The translations under genes and the position numbers were made by a program. From an uncultured Klebsiella sp. (GTDB lineage: Bacteria; Pseudomonadota; Gammaproteobacteria; Enterobacterales; Enterobacteriaceae), in contig CABUCP010000009.1 of NCBI GenBank assembly GCA_902490055.1, positions 1 through 19,074 on the forward strand: a stretch of DNA of 19,074 bases. Direction: 5' to 3'. Positions 8,320 to 14,829 of this stretch are shown in pieces (position 1 is the first letter of the stretch; each line of letters starts with the position of its first letter). Under the pieces are notes generated by a model. It saw only the letters and a program-made list of their open reading frames with translations, did no database searches and had not been told where the DNA came from.

Positions 8320-8733
8320 ATGAAAAGTTTAGGCGTAATTGAAACGCGAGGATTGGTCGCCGCCATTCAGGCCGTCGACGCCGCCTGTAAAGCCGCGGGA
8401 GTCACCTGCATTGGCTATCGCAAAGTAGGCTCGGGCCTGGTCAGCGTCTGCTTTGAAGGAGAAATCAGCGCCATCCACACCGCCATCGAGCGCGGCGTCG
8501 CGGTGGCCGGCGCCGGGCACACCGTGCAGTCGCTAGTTATTGCCCGCCCGGAACGCTGCGTGGTCGAGGCGTTGAGCAACCTCAAAGGCAACCCGCCGCG
8601 CGCGAAGCAGCCCTCCGCCCCAGCAACTGTCGCTGTCGCCGCCGCGCCAGAAGCGATCGCCCCCTCCGCGCCGCAGGCCGCCCCGCAGGCAACGGAAGAT
8701 AAAAATCCAACGCTGAAGAAAGGGAAGAAGTGA
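8320..8733 (+). CDS. cmcD: BMC-H shell protein with Ala/Pro-rich C-terminal extension
   Basis: Residues 1-85 or so are a BMC domain clearly divergent from the pair at the window start. It begins LGVIETRGLVAAI, has the pore loop KVGSG and the IARP strand, but carries extra cysteines (ACKAAGVTC, VSVCFEG). It is followed by about 45 residues rich in Ala and Pro, ending in the basic KKGKK. Such extensions occur on a subset of BMC-H proteins and may lie in the lumen or on the outside; the function here is unknown. AGGAG lies just upstream. The stop codon overlaps the next gene's ATG by one base (TGATG), indicating translational coupling with the phosphotransacylase. Placement among core enzymes rather than with the other hexamers matches cmcD of Klebsiella GRM2. 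Confidence 0.93.
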   Translation: MKSLGVIETRGLVAAIQAVDAACKAAGVTCIGYRKVGSGLVSVCFEGEISAIHTAIERGVAVAGAGHTVQSLVIARPERCVVEALSNLKGNPPRAKQPSAPATVAVAAAPEAIAPSAPQAAPQATEDKNPTLKKGKK

Positions 8734-9353
8734 TGATCGACACCCTGCTTCGCGAAAAAATCACCACCCGCCTGAGCGCAACCGCGCCGGCGATCCCGGT
8801 GGGAATCTCCAACCGCCATGTGCATCTCGCGCAACGGGACGTCGAGGCGCTGTTTGGTCCGGGCTACAACCTGACGCCGTTCAAGCCGCTGCGCCAGCCA
8901 GGGCAGTTCGCCGCCCAGGAGTGCGTGACCGTCGTCGGGCCGAAGGGCTCGCTAACCAACGTCCGCGTACTGGGGCCGACCCGCCCGGTATCGCAGTTGG
9001 AAGTGTCGCGCGCCGACTGCTTCGCGCTCGGCATTAAAGCGCCGGTTCGCGAGTCCGGCCAACTGGAAAATGCCGGTAGCGCCCTGCTGATTGGCCCTGC
9101 CGGCCACGTCGAGCTCCATTCACAGGTGATCTGCGCCTGGCGGCATATTCATATGTCGCCGCAGGACGCGCGCCAGCTCAATGTCAGCAACGGTCAGAAG
9201 GTCAGCGTGCGCAGCAACGGCGAGCGCCAGCTGACTTTCGATGAAGTGGTAGTGCGCGTGCGTGATGACTTCGCGCTGGAGTTCCATATCGATACCGAAG
9301 AAGCCAATGCCGCCGGGTTGAAAAACGGCGCGCAGGTGACGCTCATCGGCTAA
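8733..9353 (+). CDS. cutH: PduL-type phosphate acetyltransferase
   Basis: This 206-residue PduL-family phosphotransacylase converts acetyl-CoA and phosphate to acetyl phosphate and free CoA, recycling CoA inside the shell for CutF. Zinc-ligand and active-site blocks typical of the family are present: SNRHVHL (26-32), RHIHMSP, and the late FHIDTEEAN. The first 15 or so residues (MIDTLLREKITTRL) form an amphipathic segment before the catalytic domain, as in the N-terminal encapsulation peptides of other PduL proteins. I prefer the ATG at 8733, which overlaps the cmcD stop, over the GTG at 8730, because AGGGA at 8721-8725 is better spaced for the ATG. Confidence 0.94.
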   Translation: MIDTLLREKITTRLSATAPAIPVGISNRHVHLAQRDVEALFGPGYNLTPFKPLRQPGQFAAQECVTVVGPKGSLTNVRVLGPTRPVSQLEVSRADCFALGIKAPVRESGQLENAGSALLIGPAGHVELHSQVICAWRHIHMSPQDARQLNVSNGQKVSVRSNGERQLTFDEVVVRVRDDFALEFHIDTEEANAAGLKNGAQVTLIG

Positions 9354-9365
9354 CGGAGGCTCGCC

Positions 9366-10034
9366 ATGACCGACGAACAGATTGAAGGTTTAGTTGCGCG
9401 GATTATCCAGCGCCTGCAGCCGCCGGTACTGACGTTCGTGACCGCGGCTGACGGTTACCGCGCGGCAATCCGCCAGCGCCTGGCGGGCTGCGGCTATCCG
9501 CTACGCATTGCGCTCGAAGAGGGCCTCGCCGATGCCGATGCGTGGCAAGCCGTGGGCGAGATTATTCCCTCTTCGGCCTGGCAGGACTCCCTCCCCGCGG
9601 CGCCGTGGCGGGCGGTACTGCTGCCGTTCCTCGACTATCCACTCGCGGCGGATCTACTGAACGGCACCCTGCACAGCCCGGTGGCCCGCTGCGCGCATGA
9701 CGCGCTGCTGGCGGGTATCCCGGTTCTGGCGCTGCGCTATCACTGCGATCCACACAGCGAGCTCAATCAACTGCGCGGCGCGCAGGCCGACAGCGCCTAT
9801 GCCGGACATCTGCAGGCCACGCTGGCTCGCCTGGAAGCCTGCGGGGTATTTCTCGGCACCATGAATGAACTGCTGGCGAAGCTGGCGGCGCCCGCCGCGC
9901 CTGCCGCTGTGGCTAGTGAACCGCGCCGTTATCTCACCGTCACGGACGTGGTGAATAATCCGGCGCTGGCGGCGACCCCGCGCGCGCAGCTGACCGACGC
10001 GGCAATCGATTTTTTAAAAAACAGAAAGATATAA
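9366..10034 (+). CDS. Uncharacterised BMC-locus protein, flavoprotein-like fold suspected
   Basis: This 222-residue protein has no certain function. It starts with an amphipathic helix (IEGLVARIIQRL) that resembles the encapsulation helix at the end of CutF. A central alpha/beta region follows with hydrophobic strands (VLTFVTAA, AVLLPFLDYPLAADLL, GIPVLALRYHCDP). The tail YLTVTDVVNN...TDAAIDFLKNRKI looks like the end of BMC-associated flavoprotein-domain proteins of ethanolamine and propanediol loci. There is an Ala/Pro linker around 180-190. GGAGG at 9355-9359 is a strong ribosome binding site, and the gene sits 12 bases after cutH, so co-expression with the core enzymes is likely. A role as encapsulated cargo, perhaps redox or scaffold, is inference; whether it binds FMN cannot be told from the sequence. 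Confidence 0.8.
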   Translation: MTDEQIEGLVARIIQRLQPPVLTFVTAADGYRAAIRQRLAGCGYPLRIALEEGLADADAWQAVGEIIPSSAWQDSLPAAPWRAVLLPFLDYPLAADLLNGTLHSPVARCAHDALLAGIPVLALRYHCDPHSELNQLRGAQADSAYAGHLQATLARLEACGVFLGTMNELLAKLAAPAAPAAVASEPRRYLTVTDVVNNPALAATPRAQLTDAAIDFLKNRKI

Positions 10035-10064
10035 CCTTATCCCTTACGACCCTGGAGCTTAACG

Positions 10065-10478
10065 ATGTCTTCAAAAACAAAATGCTGGTTATGGATGCTG
10101 CTGGTTATCCTCTCCGAAACCTCGGCAACCTCAACGTTAAAAATGTTCGGTAGCAGCGAAGGCAGCACCAAAATGCTGCTGCTCGGCCTGCTGATTGCGC
10201 TCTACTGCACCTGCTATTACTCGCTCTCAAGGGCGGTGAAAGATATCCCGGTCGGCCTGGCGTACGCCACCTGGTCCGGCACCGGCATTCTGGTGGTCTC
10301 GACGCTGGGCATGGCGTTTTACGGCCAGCACCCGGATACCGCCGCCATCATCGGCATGGCGGTCATCGCCAGCGGCATCGTTATCATGAACCTGTTCTCA
10401 AAGATGGGTTCCGAGGAGAGCGAAGAAGCCGCGCCCGCCGCGCCAGTCGCGTCTATGGATAAGAAAATCGCCAACTAA
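10065..10478 (+). CDS. Small multidrug resistance (SMR/EmrE) family transporter, tailed subunit
   Basis: This 137-residue inner-membrane protein has four predicted helices. The essential membrane Glu of the SMR family is Glu18 (LVILSETSA), and the helix 3 signature is GLAYATWSGTG. SMR proteins normally have about 105-110 residues; here an additional charged, Ala/Pro-rich cytoplasmic tail follows residue 114 (EESEEAAPAAP onward). GGAG at 10054-10057 precedes the ATG. The gene is followed 17 bases later by a second SMR gene, an arrangement typical of heterodimeric SMR pairs. In a choline operon the likely cargo is a quaternary or tertiary amine such as choline, betaine or trimethylamine; this is inferred from context, and neither direction nor substrate can be read from the sequence. 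Confidence 0.9.
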   Translation: MSSKTKCWLWMLLVILSETSATSTLKMFGSSEGSTKMLLLGLLIALYCTCYYSLSRAVKDIPVGLAYATWSGTGILVVSTLGMAFYGQHPDTAAIIGMAVIASGIVIMNLFSKMGSEESEEAAPAAPVASMDKKIAN

Positions 10479-10495
10479 CAGGAAAGGAATACCCT

Positions 10496-10825
10496 ATGTT
10501 TAATCTCGGATTTTTATGGCTGGCGCTGTCTATCGGCTCCGAAATCACCGGTACCTCGATGATCAAAAAAACCAACGGCTTCAGCAAGCTGGCGCCTTCG
10601 GTGCTGGTGGTCTGCGCCTACGGCCTGTGCTACTTCGCCCTCACCCGCGCGATGAGCACCATTCCGGTGGGCGTGGCCTACTCGCTGTGGTGCGGCTTCG
10701 GTATCGTCGGCGTCACCATCTGCTCCATGATCCTCTATAAGCAGAAACCGGATCTGGCGGCCATTATCGCCATGGCGCTGATTATCTCCGGCGGCGTGAT
10801 CATGAACGTCTTCTCGACCATGTAA
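10496..10825 (+). CDS. Small multidrug resistance (SMR/EmrE) family transporter, second subunit
   Basis: This 109-residue protein has normal SMR length and four predicted helices. The proton/substrate-binding Glu is Glu16 (SIGSEITGTS), and helix 3 reads GVAYSLWCGFG, where Cys replaces the usual Ser after Trp. It differs strongly from the preceding SMR protein, so the two probably form an asymmetric dimer rather than being interchangeable copies. AGGAAAGG provides the ribosome binding site. It is the last gene of the choline cluster. No convincing terminator lies between its stop and the trpS leader that starts 46 bases downstream, so transcription may continue. Confidence 0.9.
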   Translation: MFNLGFLWLALSIGSEITGTSMIKKTNGFSKLAPSVLVVCAYGLCYFALTRAMSTIPVGVAYSLWCGFGIVGVTICSMILYKQKPDLAAIIAMALIISGGVIMNVFSTM

Positions 10826-10871
10826 TACGCAACAGGTTTACCCCGCCGTGATTTCGTGGCAGGATAAAAAG

Positions 10872-10925
10872 ATGAACAGAAACGTTATCGTTACCTACTC
10901 CCGCCGTTGGTGGCTGCCTGCATAA
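10872..10925 (+). CDS. Trp-rich leader peptide of the trpS attenuator
   Basis: A 17-codon ORF reads MNRNVIVTYSRRWWLPA, with AGGA at 10861-10864 seven bases before the ATG. The tandem Trp codons (10908-10913) lie immediately before the first arm of a hairpin series that ends in a terminator-like stem upstream of a tryptophanyl-tRNA synthetase gene. This is the arrangement of trpL: when charged Trp-tRNA is scarce, a ribosome would stall on these codons. Two adjacent Trp codons in 17 is far above chance. The peptide itself is probably not functional beyond its translation. Confidence 0.8.
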   Translation: MNRNVIVTYSRRWWLPA

Positions 10926-10985
10926 CAGGCGGCAAGATACACGTTTCCATTTTCAAAGCCGCCGGAAGGCGGCTTTGGTGTTTTC
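10913..10985 (+). promoter_or_regulatory. Ribosome-mediated transcription attenuator upstream of trpS
   Basis: Three mutually exclusive pairings can be drawn. 1:2 is GCTGCCTG (10913-10920) with CAGGCGGC (10926-10933), eight pairs with one G-U and a five-base loop. 2:3 is GGCGGC (10928-10933) with GCCGCC (10958-10963), an all-GC antiterminator core. 3:4 is CAAAGCCGCC (10954-10963), a GGAA loop, and GGCGGCTTTG (10968-10977). Arm 1 begins at the last base of the second Trp codon, so a ribosome stalled there would cover it, free arm 2 and prevent 3:4. With ample Trp the ribosome reaches the stop at 10925, blocks arm 2 and lets the terminator form. Confidence 0.8.
10954..10985 (+). terminator. Rho-independent terminator of the trpS attenuator (arms 3:4)
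   Basis: A ten-pair stem rich in G-C closes on a GGAA tetraloop and is followed by GTGTTTTC. The T-run is interrupted (TTTGGTGTTTT), so termination is probably incomplete, which would leave basal trpS expression even with plentiful tryptophan. It may also stop transcripts arriving from the choline operon upstream. Confidence 0.75.
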
Positions 10986-11025
10986 AGGACGTCTTTCGGC
11001 TGAACAGTCTGATAAGGAGTCTCTG

Positions 11026-12033
11026 ATGAACCATCCGCAAACCATTCTTACCGGCGACCGTCCGACCGGCCAACTGCACCTCGGCCACTATGTCGGCTCG
11101 CTGCGCCAGCGCGTCGCGCTGCAGCACGACCACCAGCAGTTTATCCTGATTGCCGACCTGCAAGGGTTGACCGATAACGGCAGCAACCCACAAAAAATCA
11201 GCCATCATATCCTTGAAGTCATGGCCGACTATCTGGCGGTCGGCATCGACCCGCAGCACACCACGATTTGCCTACAGTCCGCCCTACCGGCGCTGGCGGA
11301 GCTCAGCGCGCTGTATATGAATATCGTCACCGTCGCTCGCGTCGAACGTAACCCGACGGTAAAAAATGAGATTGCCCAAAAGGGATTCACCCGCTCGCTG
11401 CCGGTAGGTTTTCTCGCCTATCCGATTAGCCAGGCCGCCGATATCACCGCCTTCAAAGCCGAGCTGGTGCCGGTCGGCGACGATCAGCTGCCAATGATTG
11501 AGCAGACCAACGAAATCGTCCACAAGATGAATAGCCTGACCGGCACGCCAACGCTACGCCACTGCAAAGCGCTGCTAAGCGAAGTCAGCCGCCTGCCGGG
11601 CGTCGACGGCAACGCCAAAATGTCGAAATCGCTGGGTAACACCCTAACGCTGTCGGCCAGCGAAGAAGAGATCCACCGCGCGGTCAGCGCAATGTATACC
11701 GACCCGACGCATCTGCGGGTTAGCGACCCGGGAAATGTTGAAGGCAACGTCGTGTTTACGTATCTCGATGCTTTCCACAGCGATAAAACGCGGGTTGCTG
11801 AGATGAAAGCGCACTATCAGCGCGGCGGGCTGGGCGATCGCCCGTGTAAGAATGAGCTGGAAACCTGTTTGCAGGAGCTGCTGGCGCCGATCCGCGAACG
11901 GCGGGCCACCTACATTCAGGATAAAGGGATGCTACTGGAGCTGCTGCGTCAGGGTAGCGAACGCGCCCACCAGATTACGCAGCGGACGCTACATGAGGTG
12001 AAGCGCGGATTGGGGTTACCGGTACTGTTCTGA
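11026..12033 (+). CDS. trpS: Tryptophanyl-tRNA synthetase, divergent (second type)
   Basis: This class I aminoacyl-tRNA synthetase, 335 residues, charges tRNA-Trp. The HIGH-like motif is HLGH at 18-21 (GDRPTGQLHLGH) and the KMSKS loop is at 198-202 (GNAKMSKSLGN). It differs greatly from the housekeeping enterobacterial TrpS, which starts with a GAQPSGELTIGNYMG-type block and lies elsewhere (dam-rpe-gph-trpS), so it is likely a second copy. Such paralogues elsewhere are stress-linked or resist Trp-analogue antibiotics; no such property can be read here. AAGGAG at 11014-11019 sets the ATG; an upstream in-frame GTG at 10975 would begin inside the attenuator. The leader indicates control by Trp-tRNA charging. 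Confidence 0.93.
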   Translation: MNHPQTILTGDRPTGQLHLGHYVGSLRQRVALQHDHQQFILIADLQGLTDNGSNPQKISHHILEVMADYLAVGIDPQHTTICLQSALPALAELSALYMNIVTVARVERNPTVKNEIAQKGFTRSLPVGFLAYPISQAADITAFKAELVPVGDDQLPMIEQTNEIVHKMNSLTGTPTLRHCKALLSEVSRLPGVDGNAKMSKSLGNTLTLSASEEEIHRAVSAMYTDPTHLRVSDPGNVEGNVVFTYLDAFHSDKTRVAEMKAHYQRGGLGDRPCKNELETCLQELLAPIRERRATYIQDKGMLLELLRQGSERAHQITQRTLHEVKRGLGLPVLF

Positions 12034-12047
12034 GCTTCAGGGCCCTA

Positions 12048-12085
12048 CCCCGGTCGCGCAACTGTATGACCGGGGCTACGGTTTT
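12048..12085. terminator. Probable bidirectional terminator between trpS and the diguanylate cyclase
   Basis: CCCCGGTC (12048-12055) and GACCGGGG (12068-12075) pair perfectly around a 12-base loop, in the 50-base gap between two convergent genes. TTTT follows on the + strand at 12082-12085, a few bases after the stem, and overlaps the cyclase stop codon. The T-tract is short and offset, so strength is uncertain. Confidence 0.6.
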
Positions 12086-13478
12086 AAACCCTACCTTTGT
12101 GCACCTTCACGCAGTTACGTCCATCGCGTTTAGCGGCATACAGCGCATTATCGGCGTCGCGCAGCAGCAGGTTGTAATCAGGGTGGCCGGAATGCACGGC
12201 GTAGCCAATGCTGGCGGTGATCGGAATATGCGTTTCGCCGCCAACGTTAAACGCCAGTTGGCTAATCTTCTTACGCAGGCGGTCGAGGATGGTAAAGGCC
12301 TCTGCTACACCGGTTTCCACCAGCACCAGCAGGAACTCTTCGCCGCCGTAGCGGAAGATATAATCGCTGGAGCGGATGTTATCGCTGAGCAATTCAGCAA
12401 TGTGTTTAATCGCCCGGTCGCCGACCATATGGCCCCAGTTATCGTTAATCTCTTTAAAATGGTCGATATCGACGATCGCCACCGTCATCGGTAGCTCGTG
12501 CTCCATCGCCAGCGTCACTTCATGCTTCAGCACCACCGGCAGATAGCGGCGGTTGAGCAGGCTGGTAAGCGCATCTTTGCCGTTTTGCATCTGCGACAGG
12601 CTGCTGAAAATAACCCCTAATTGGCTGCCAATTTGCTGGCAATGAATATGGATCCCCTGAATCAGGTTTTGGGTATTTTTATAATCCAGCGCGGCAGCGG
12701 CCGAGCGCCACGTCATTAATAAATCATCAACCTGCGAAATTAATCCGCCGATCTCGTCCATTTGGCTATTTTTGCTAAAATAGCGCACGCATTTATGGCG
12801 GAACCAGAGGCCAAACTCGGACTCAGATAATAACGTAGCGTTAATATCAGCTTTATTTTCGCTGACGATATTAAAAATCGCGGTATTTTCCCAGCCGGAA
12901 AGCGCCGCCTGCTGTTTGCCATATTCCATCGGCACATTATCCATCAAGCTATACAGGCGATAAGCCTCTTCGTTCCTGGTTGCCCGATAGTGTGACAAGG
13001 TGTAGGCATGGCACATCATTTCGACGGCCATATTGATCGCCATAATGGCGTAATAGATAGCATCGACGGCAATCTGACGGTCGCTGACGTGACTGCGGAT
13101 ATACTCGATGAGCCCGGCCTTAATCTGCCGGGCTCCGCGCAGCACCGCTTCAGCCGGAATGCCGATCCGCGCGTGGATGCTGCCAATCTGATATTGCCGT
13201 TCCGCCAGCGGCTGCAGCTGCGCTTTATCGCTGGTCAGGATCTCTTTCACCCATGCCTCCAACGAGCGGCTCAGACGTTCCTGAACCAGGTCATAGGTCA
13301 GATGACGGGCAATCTCGGGGTCCTGAAAAATAAAATCATAAAAACGGGCCGCTAACGCTTCCGATTGTTCATCTGCGATATTTTTAAGTACGGTCCTCAC
13401 GGCTGGCGTCAGGCTGTCATACAGCGGTAGCCACTCCTTAAAAATAACAGAGATATATTTTTTGCTTTCATCGTTCAT
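12084..13478 (-). CDS. Globin-coupled haem sensor diguanylate cyclase (DosC-like)
   Basis: This 464-residue enzyme should make cyclic-di-GMP from two GTP under control of gas binding to haem. Residues 1-155 or so are a sensor globin: the proximal ligand His102 lies in IHARIGIP, and distal-pocket Tyr47 and Leu69 are spaced exactly as Tyr43, Leu65 and His98 of E. coli DosC. A helical middle domain follows (FGLWFRHKCVRYFS also echoes DosC). The C-terminal GGDEF domain starts near LTSLLNRRYLP; its active site is GGEEF (378-382), and the inhibitory site RSSD (369-372) is five residues before it. Catalysis and product inhibition both look intact. No partner phosphodiesterase (DosP) is next door. 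The middle third looks poorer in GC than neighbouring genes. The ribosome binding site is weak. Confidence 0.93.
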   Translation of the reverse strand: MNDESKKYISVIFKEWLPLYDSLTPAVRTVLKNIADEQSEALAARFYDFIFQDPEIARHLTYDLVQERLSRSLEAWVKEILTSDKAQLQPLAERQYQIGSIHARIGIPAEAVLRGARQIKAGLIEYIRSHVSDRQIAVDAIYYAIMAINMAVEMMCHAYTLSHYRATRNEEAYRLYSLMDNVPMEYGKQQAALSGWENTAIFNIVSENKADINATLLSESEFGLWFRHKCVRYFSKNSQMDEIGGLISQVDDLLMTWRSAAAALDYKNTQNLIQGIHIHCQQIGSQLGVIFSSLSQMQNGKDALTSLLNRRYLPVVLKHEVTLAMEHELPMTVAIVDIDHFKEINDNWGHMVGDRAIKHIAELLSDNIRSSDYIFRYGGEEFLLVLVETGVAEAFTILDRLRKKISQLAFNVGGETHIPITASIGYAVHSGHPDYNLLLRDADNALYAAKRDGRNCVKVHKGRV

Positions 13479-13761
13479 GAATAAAGCACTCGCCGGGCGT
13501 TAGTCTATTTTCGGGGTTGCAGATCATACATCAGTTCCCCCAGGTCAACCAGATGAAGAAAATCATAGGTATTGATTTGCGTGTTTCATTTAAGGCCAGG
13601 ATTGCTGATGATGACCACTGTAGTAGCACATCTTCCCCACCGGTTTGCCACGCCACAGGAACGTAGCGCCGGACGGCCTTATCTCCCCTTGTTATCTCGC
13701 CTTGCCGGGCGAAACAGCGAAACGCGCACCACTCAGCAAAATGGAACAGAGCGAGTAGCGT
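13479..13761. other. Intergenic region between divergent genes (diguanylate cyclase and yhiI)
   Basis: This 283-base gap must hold the start signals of both flanking genes. On the - strand, TTGACC (13548-13543) and TATGAT (13528-13523) resemble a sigma-70 promoter for the cyclase, but the 14-base spacer is too short for a confident call. For yhiI, TTGATT near 13572 is a possible -35 without a clear -10. Small ORFs here (13553-13666 and one from 13572 running into yhiI) lack support. The yhiI side has no strong ribosome binding site. No hairpin terminator or repeat was seen. Confidence 0.4.
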
Positions 13762-14829
13762 ATGGACAAGAACAAACGACGTTGGGCAGGTTACGTAGTG
13801 GGCTTAGCGGTGGTGATCGCCGCCGCGGCCTGGTGGATGTTGCGCCCCGCCGGGTTGCCGCAGGGTTTTGCCGCCAGTAATGGCCGAATTGAGGCGACGG
13901 AAGTCGATATCGCCACCAAGATAGCCGGACGCATCGAAACCATCCTGGTGAAAGAGGGGCAGTTCGTTCGCCAGGGCGACGTGCTGGCGCGCATGGATTC
14001 ACGGGTGCTCAACGAGCAGCGCCTCGAAGCCGCCGCGCAAATCAAAGAGGCGCAAAGCGCGGTTGCCGCCGCCAATGCTCTGCTTGACCAGCGACAGAGC
14101 GAAATGCGCGCCACCGAAGCCGTCGTCAAACAGCGCCAGGCGGAGCTCGACTCTACCGCCAAGCGCCATGTTCGCTCCAGCACGCTATCGCAGCGCGGCG
14201 CGGTCTCCGCCCAGCAGTTGGATGACGATCGGGCAGCCGCCGAAAGCGCCCGCGCGGCGCTGGAATCGGCAAAAGCCCAGGTCTCCGCCGCCCGTGCGGC
14301 GATCGAGGCAGCCCGCACCAGTATCATTCAGGCAAAAACCCGCGTCGAAGCCGCGCAGGCGACCGAGCGGCGGATCCTCGCCGATATCGACGATAGCGAA
14401 CTAAAAGCGCCGCGTGACGGCCGCATACAGTATCGCGTTGCCGAACCGGGCGAAGTATTGGCCGCCGGCGGCCGGGTGTTGAACATGGTCGACCTGGCCG
14501 ACGTCTACATGACCTTCTTCCTGCCAACCGAACAGGCGGGCCTGCTGGCGCTCGGCAGCGAAGCGCGCTTGATCCTTGATGCCGCCCCGGATCTGGTGAT
14601 CCCAGCCAATATCAGCTTTGTCGCCAGCGTCGCCCAGTTCACGCCGAAAACAGTAGAGACCAGCGATGAACGGCTCAAGCTGATGTTCCGCGTCAAAGCG
14701 CGCATCCCGCCGGAACTGCTGGAGCAGCATCTGGAATATGTTAAAACCGGTCTGCCCGGCATGGCCTGGGTGCGACTGGATAAACAACGAGACTGGCCTG
14801 AAGCGCTGACGGTGAGGTTGCCGCAATGA
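13762..14829 (+). CDS. yhiI: HlyD-family membrane fusion protein, partner of RbbA/YhhJ
   Basis: This 355-residue periplasmic adaptor is anchored by one N-terminal helix (about residues 9-28, [16 protein letters not shown]). The first half of the lipoyl-like domain ([20 protein letters not shown]) comes next, then a long Ala/Gln/Glu-rich coiled-coil hairpin (about 85-205), the second lipoyl half ([20 protein letters not shown]) and a beta-barrel region. It closely resembles E. coli YhiI from end to end and has the same length. Its stop overlaps the rbbA ATG (ATGA at 14826-14829), so the three genes are translationally coupled. It probably links the ABC permeases to an outer-membrane channel such as TolC; the substrate is unknown. 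Confidence 0.95.
   Translation: MDKNKRRWAGYVVGLAVVIAAAAWWMLRPAGLPQGFAASNGRIEATEVDIATKIAGRIETILVKEGQFVRQGDVLARMDSRVLNEQRLEAAAQIKEAQSAVAAANALLDQRQSEMRATEAVVKQRQAELDSTAKRHVRSSTLSQRGAVSAQQLDDDRAAAESARAALESAKAQVSAARAAIEAARTSIIQAKTRVEAAQATERRILADIDDSELKAPRDGRIQYRVAEPGEVLAAGGRVLNMVDLADVYMTFFLPTEQAGLLALGSEARLILDAAPDLVIPANISFVASVAQFTPKTVETSDERLKLMFRVKARIPPELLEQHLEYVKTGLPGMAWVRLDKQRDWPEALTVRLPQ

Noticed and set aside
10975..11025. In-frame GTG that would add 17 residues to the tryptophanyl-tRNA synthetase
   Set aside because: It lies inside the attenuator terminator stem and lacks a ribosome binding site, while the ATG at 11026 has AAGGAG six bases upstream.
12066..12494. A 142-codon + strand frame over the end of the diguanylate cyclase
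   Set aside because: It covers the GGDEF-domain coding sequence antisense and the terminator hairpin; no domain or ribosome binding site supports it.
13553..13666. A 37-codon ORF (starting MKKIIGIDLRV) in the gap before yhiI
   Set aside because: No adequate ribosome binding site, a Ser/Pro-rich nonsensical second half, and no conserved context visible.
13572..13880. A 102-codon + strand frame before and into yhiI
   Set aside because: It overlaps the yhiI start in another frame by over 100 bases, is Arg-rich like a GC-frame artefact, and resembles no family. A short upstream ORF within it cannot be excluded.
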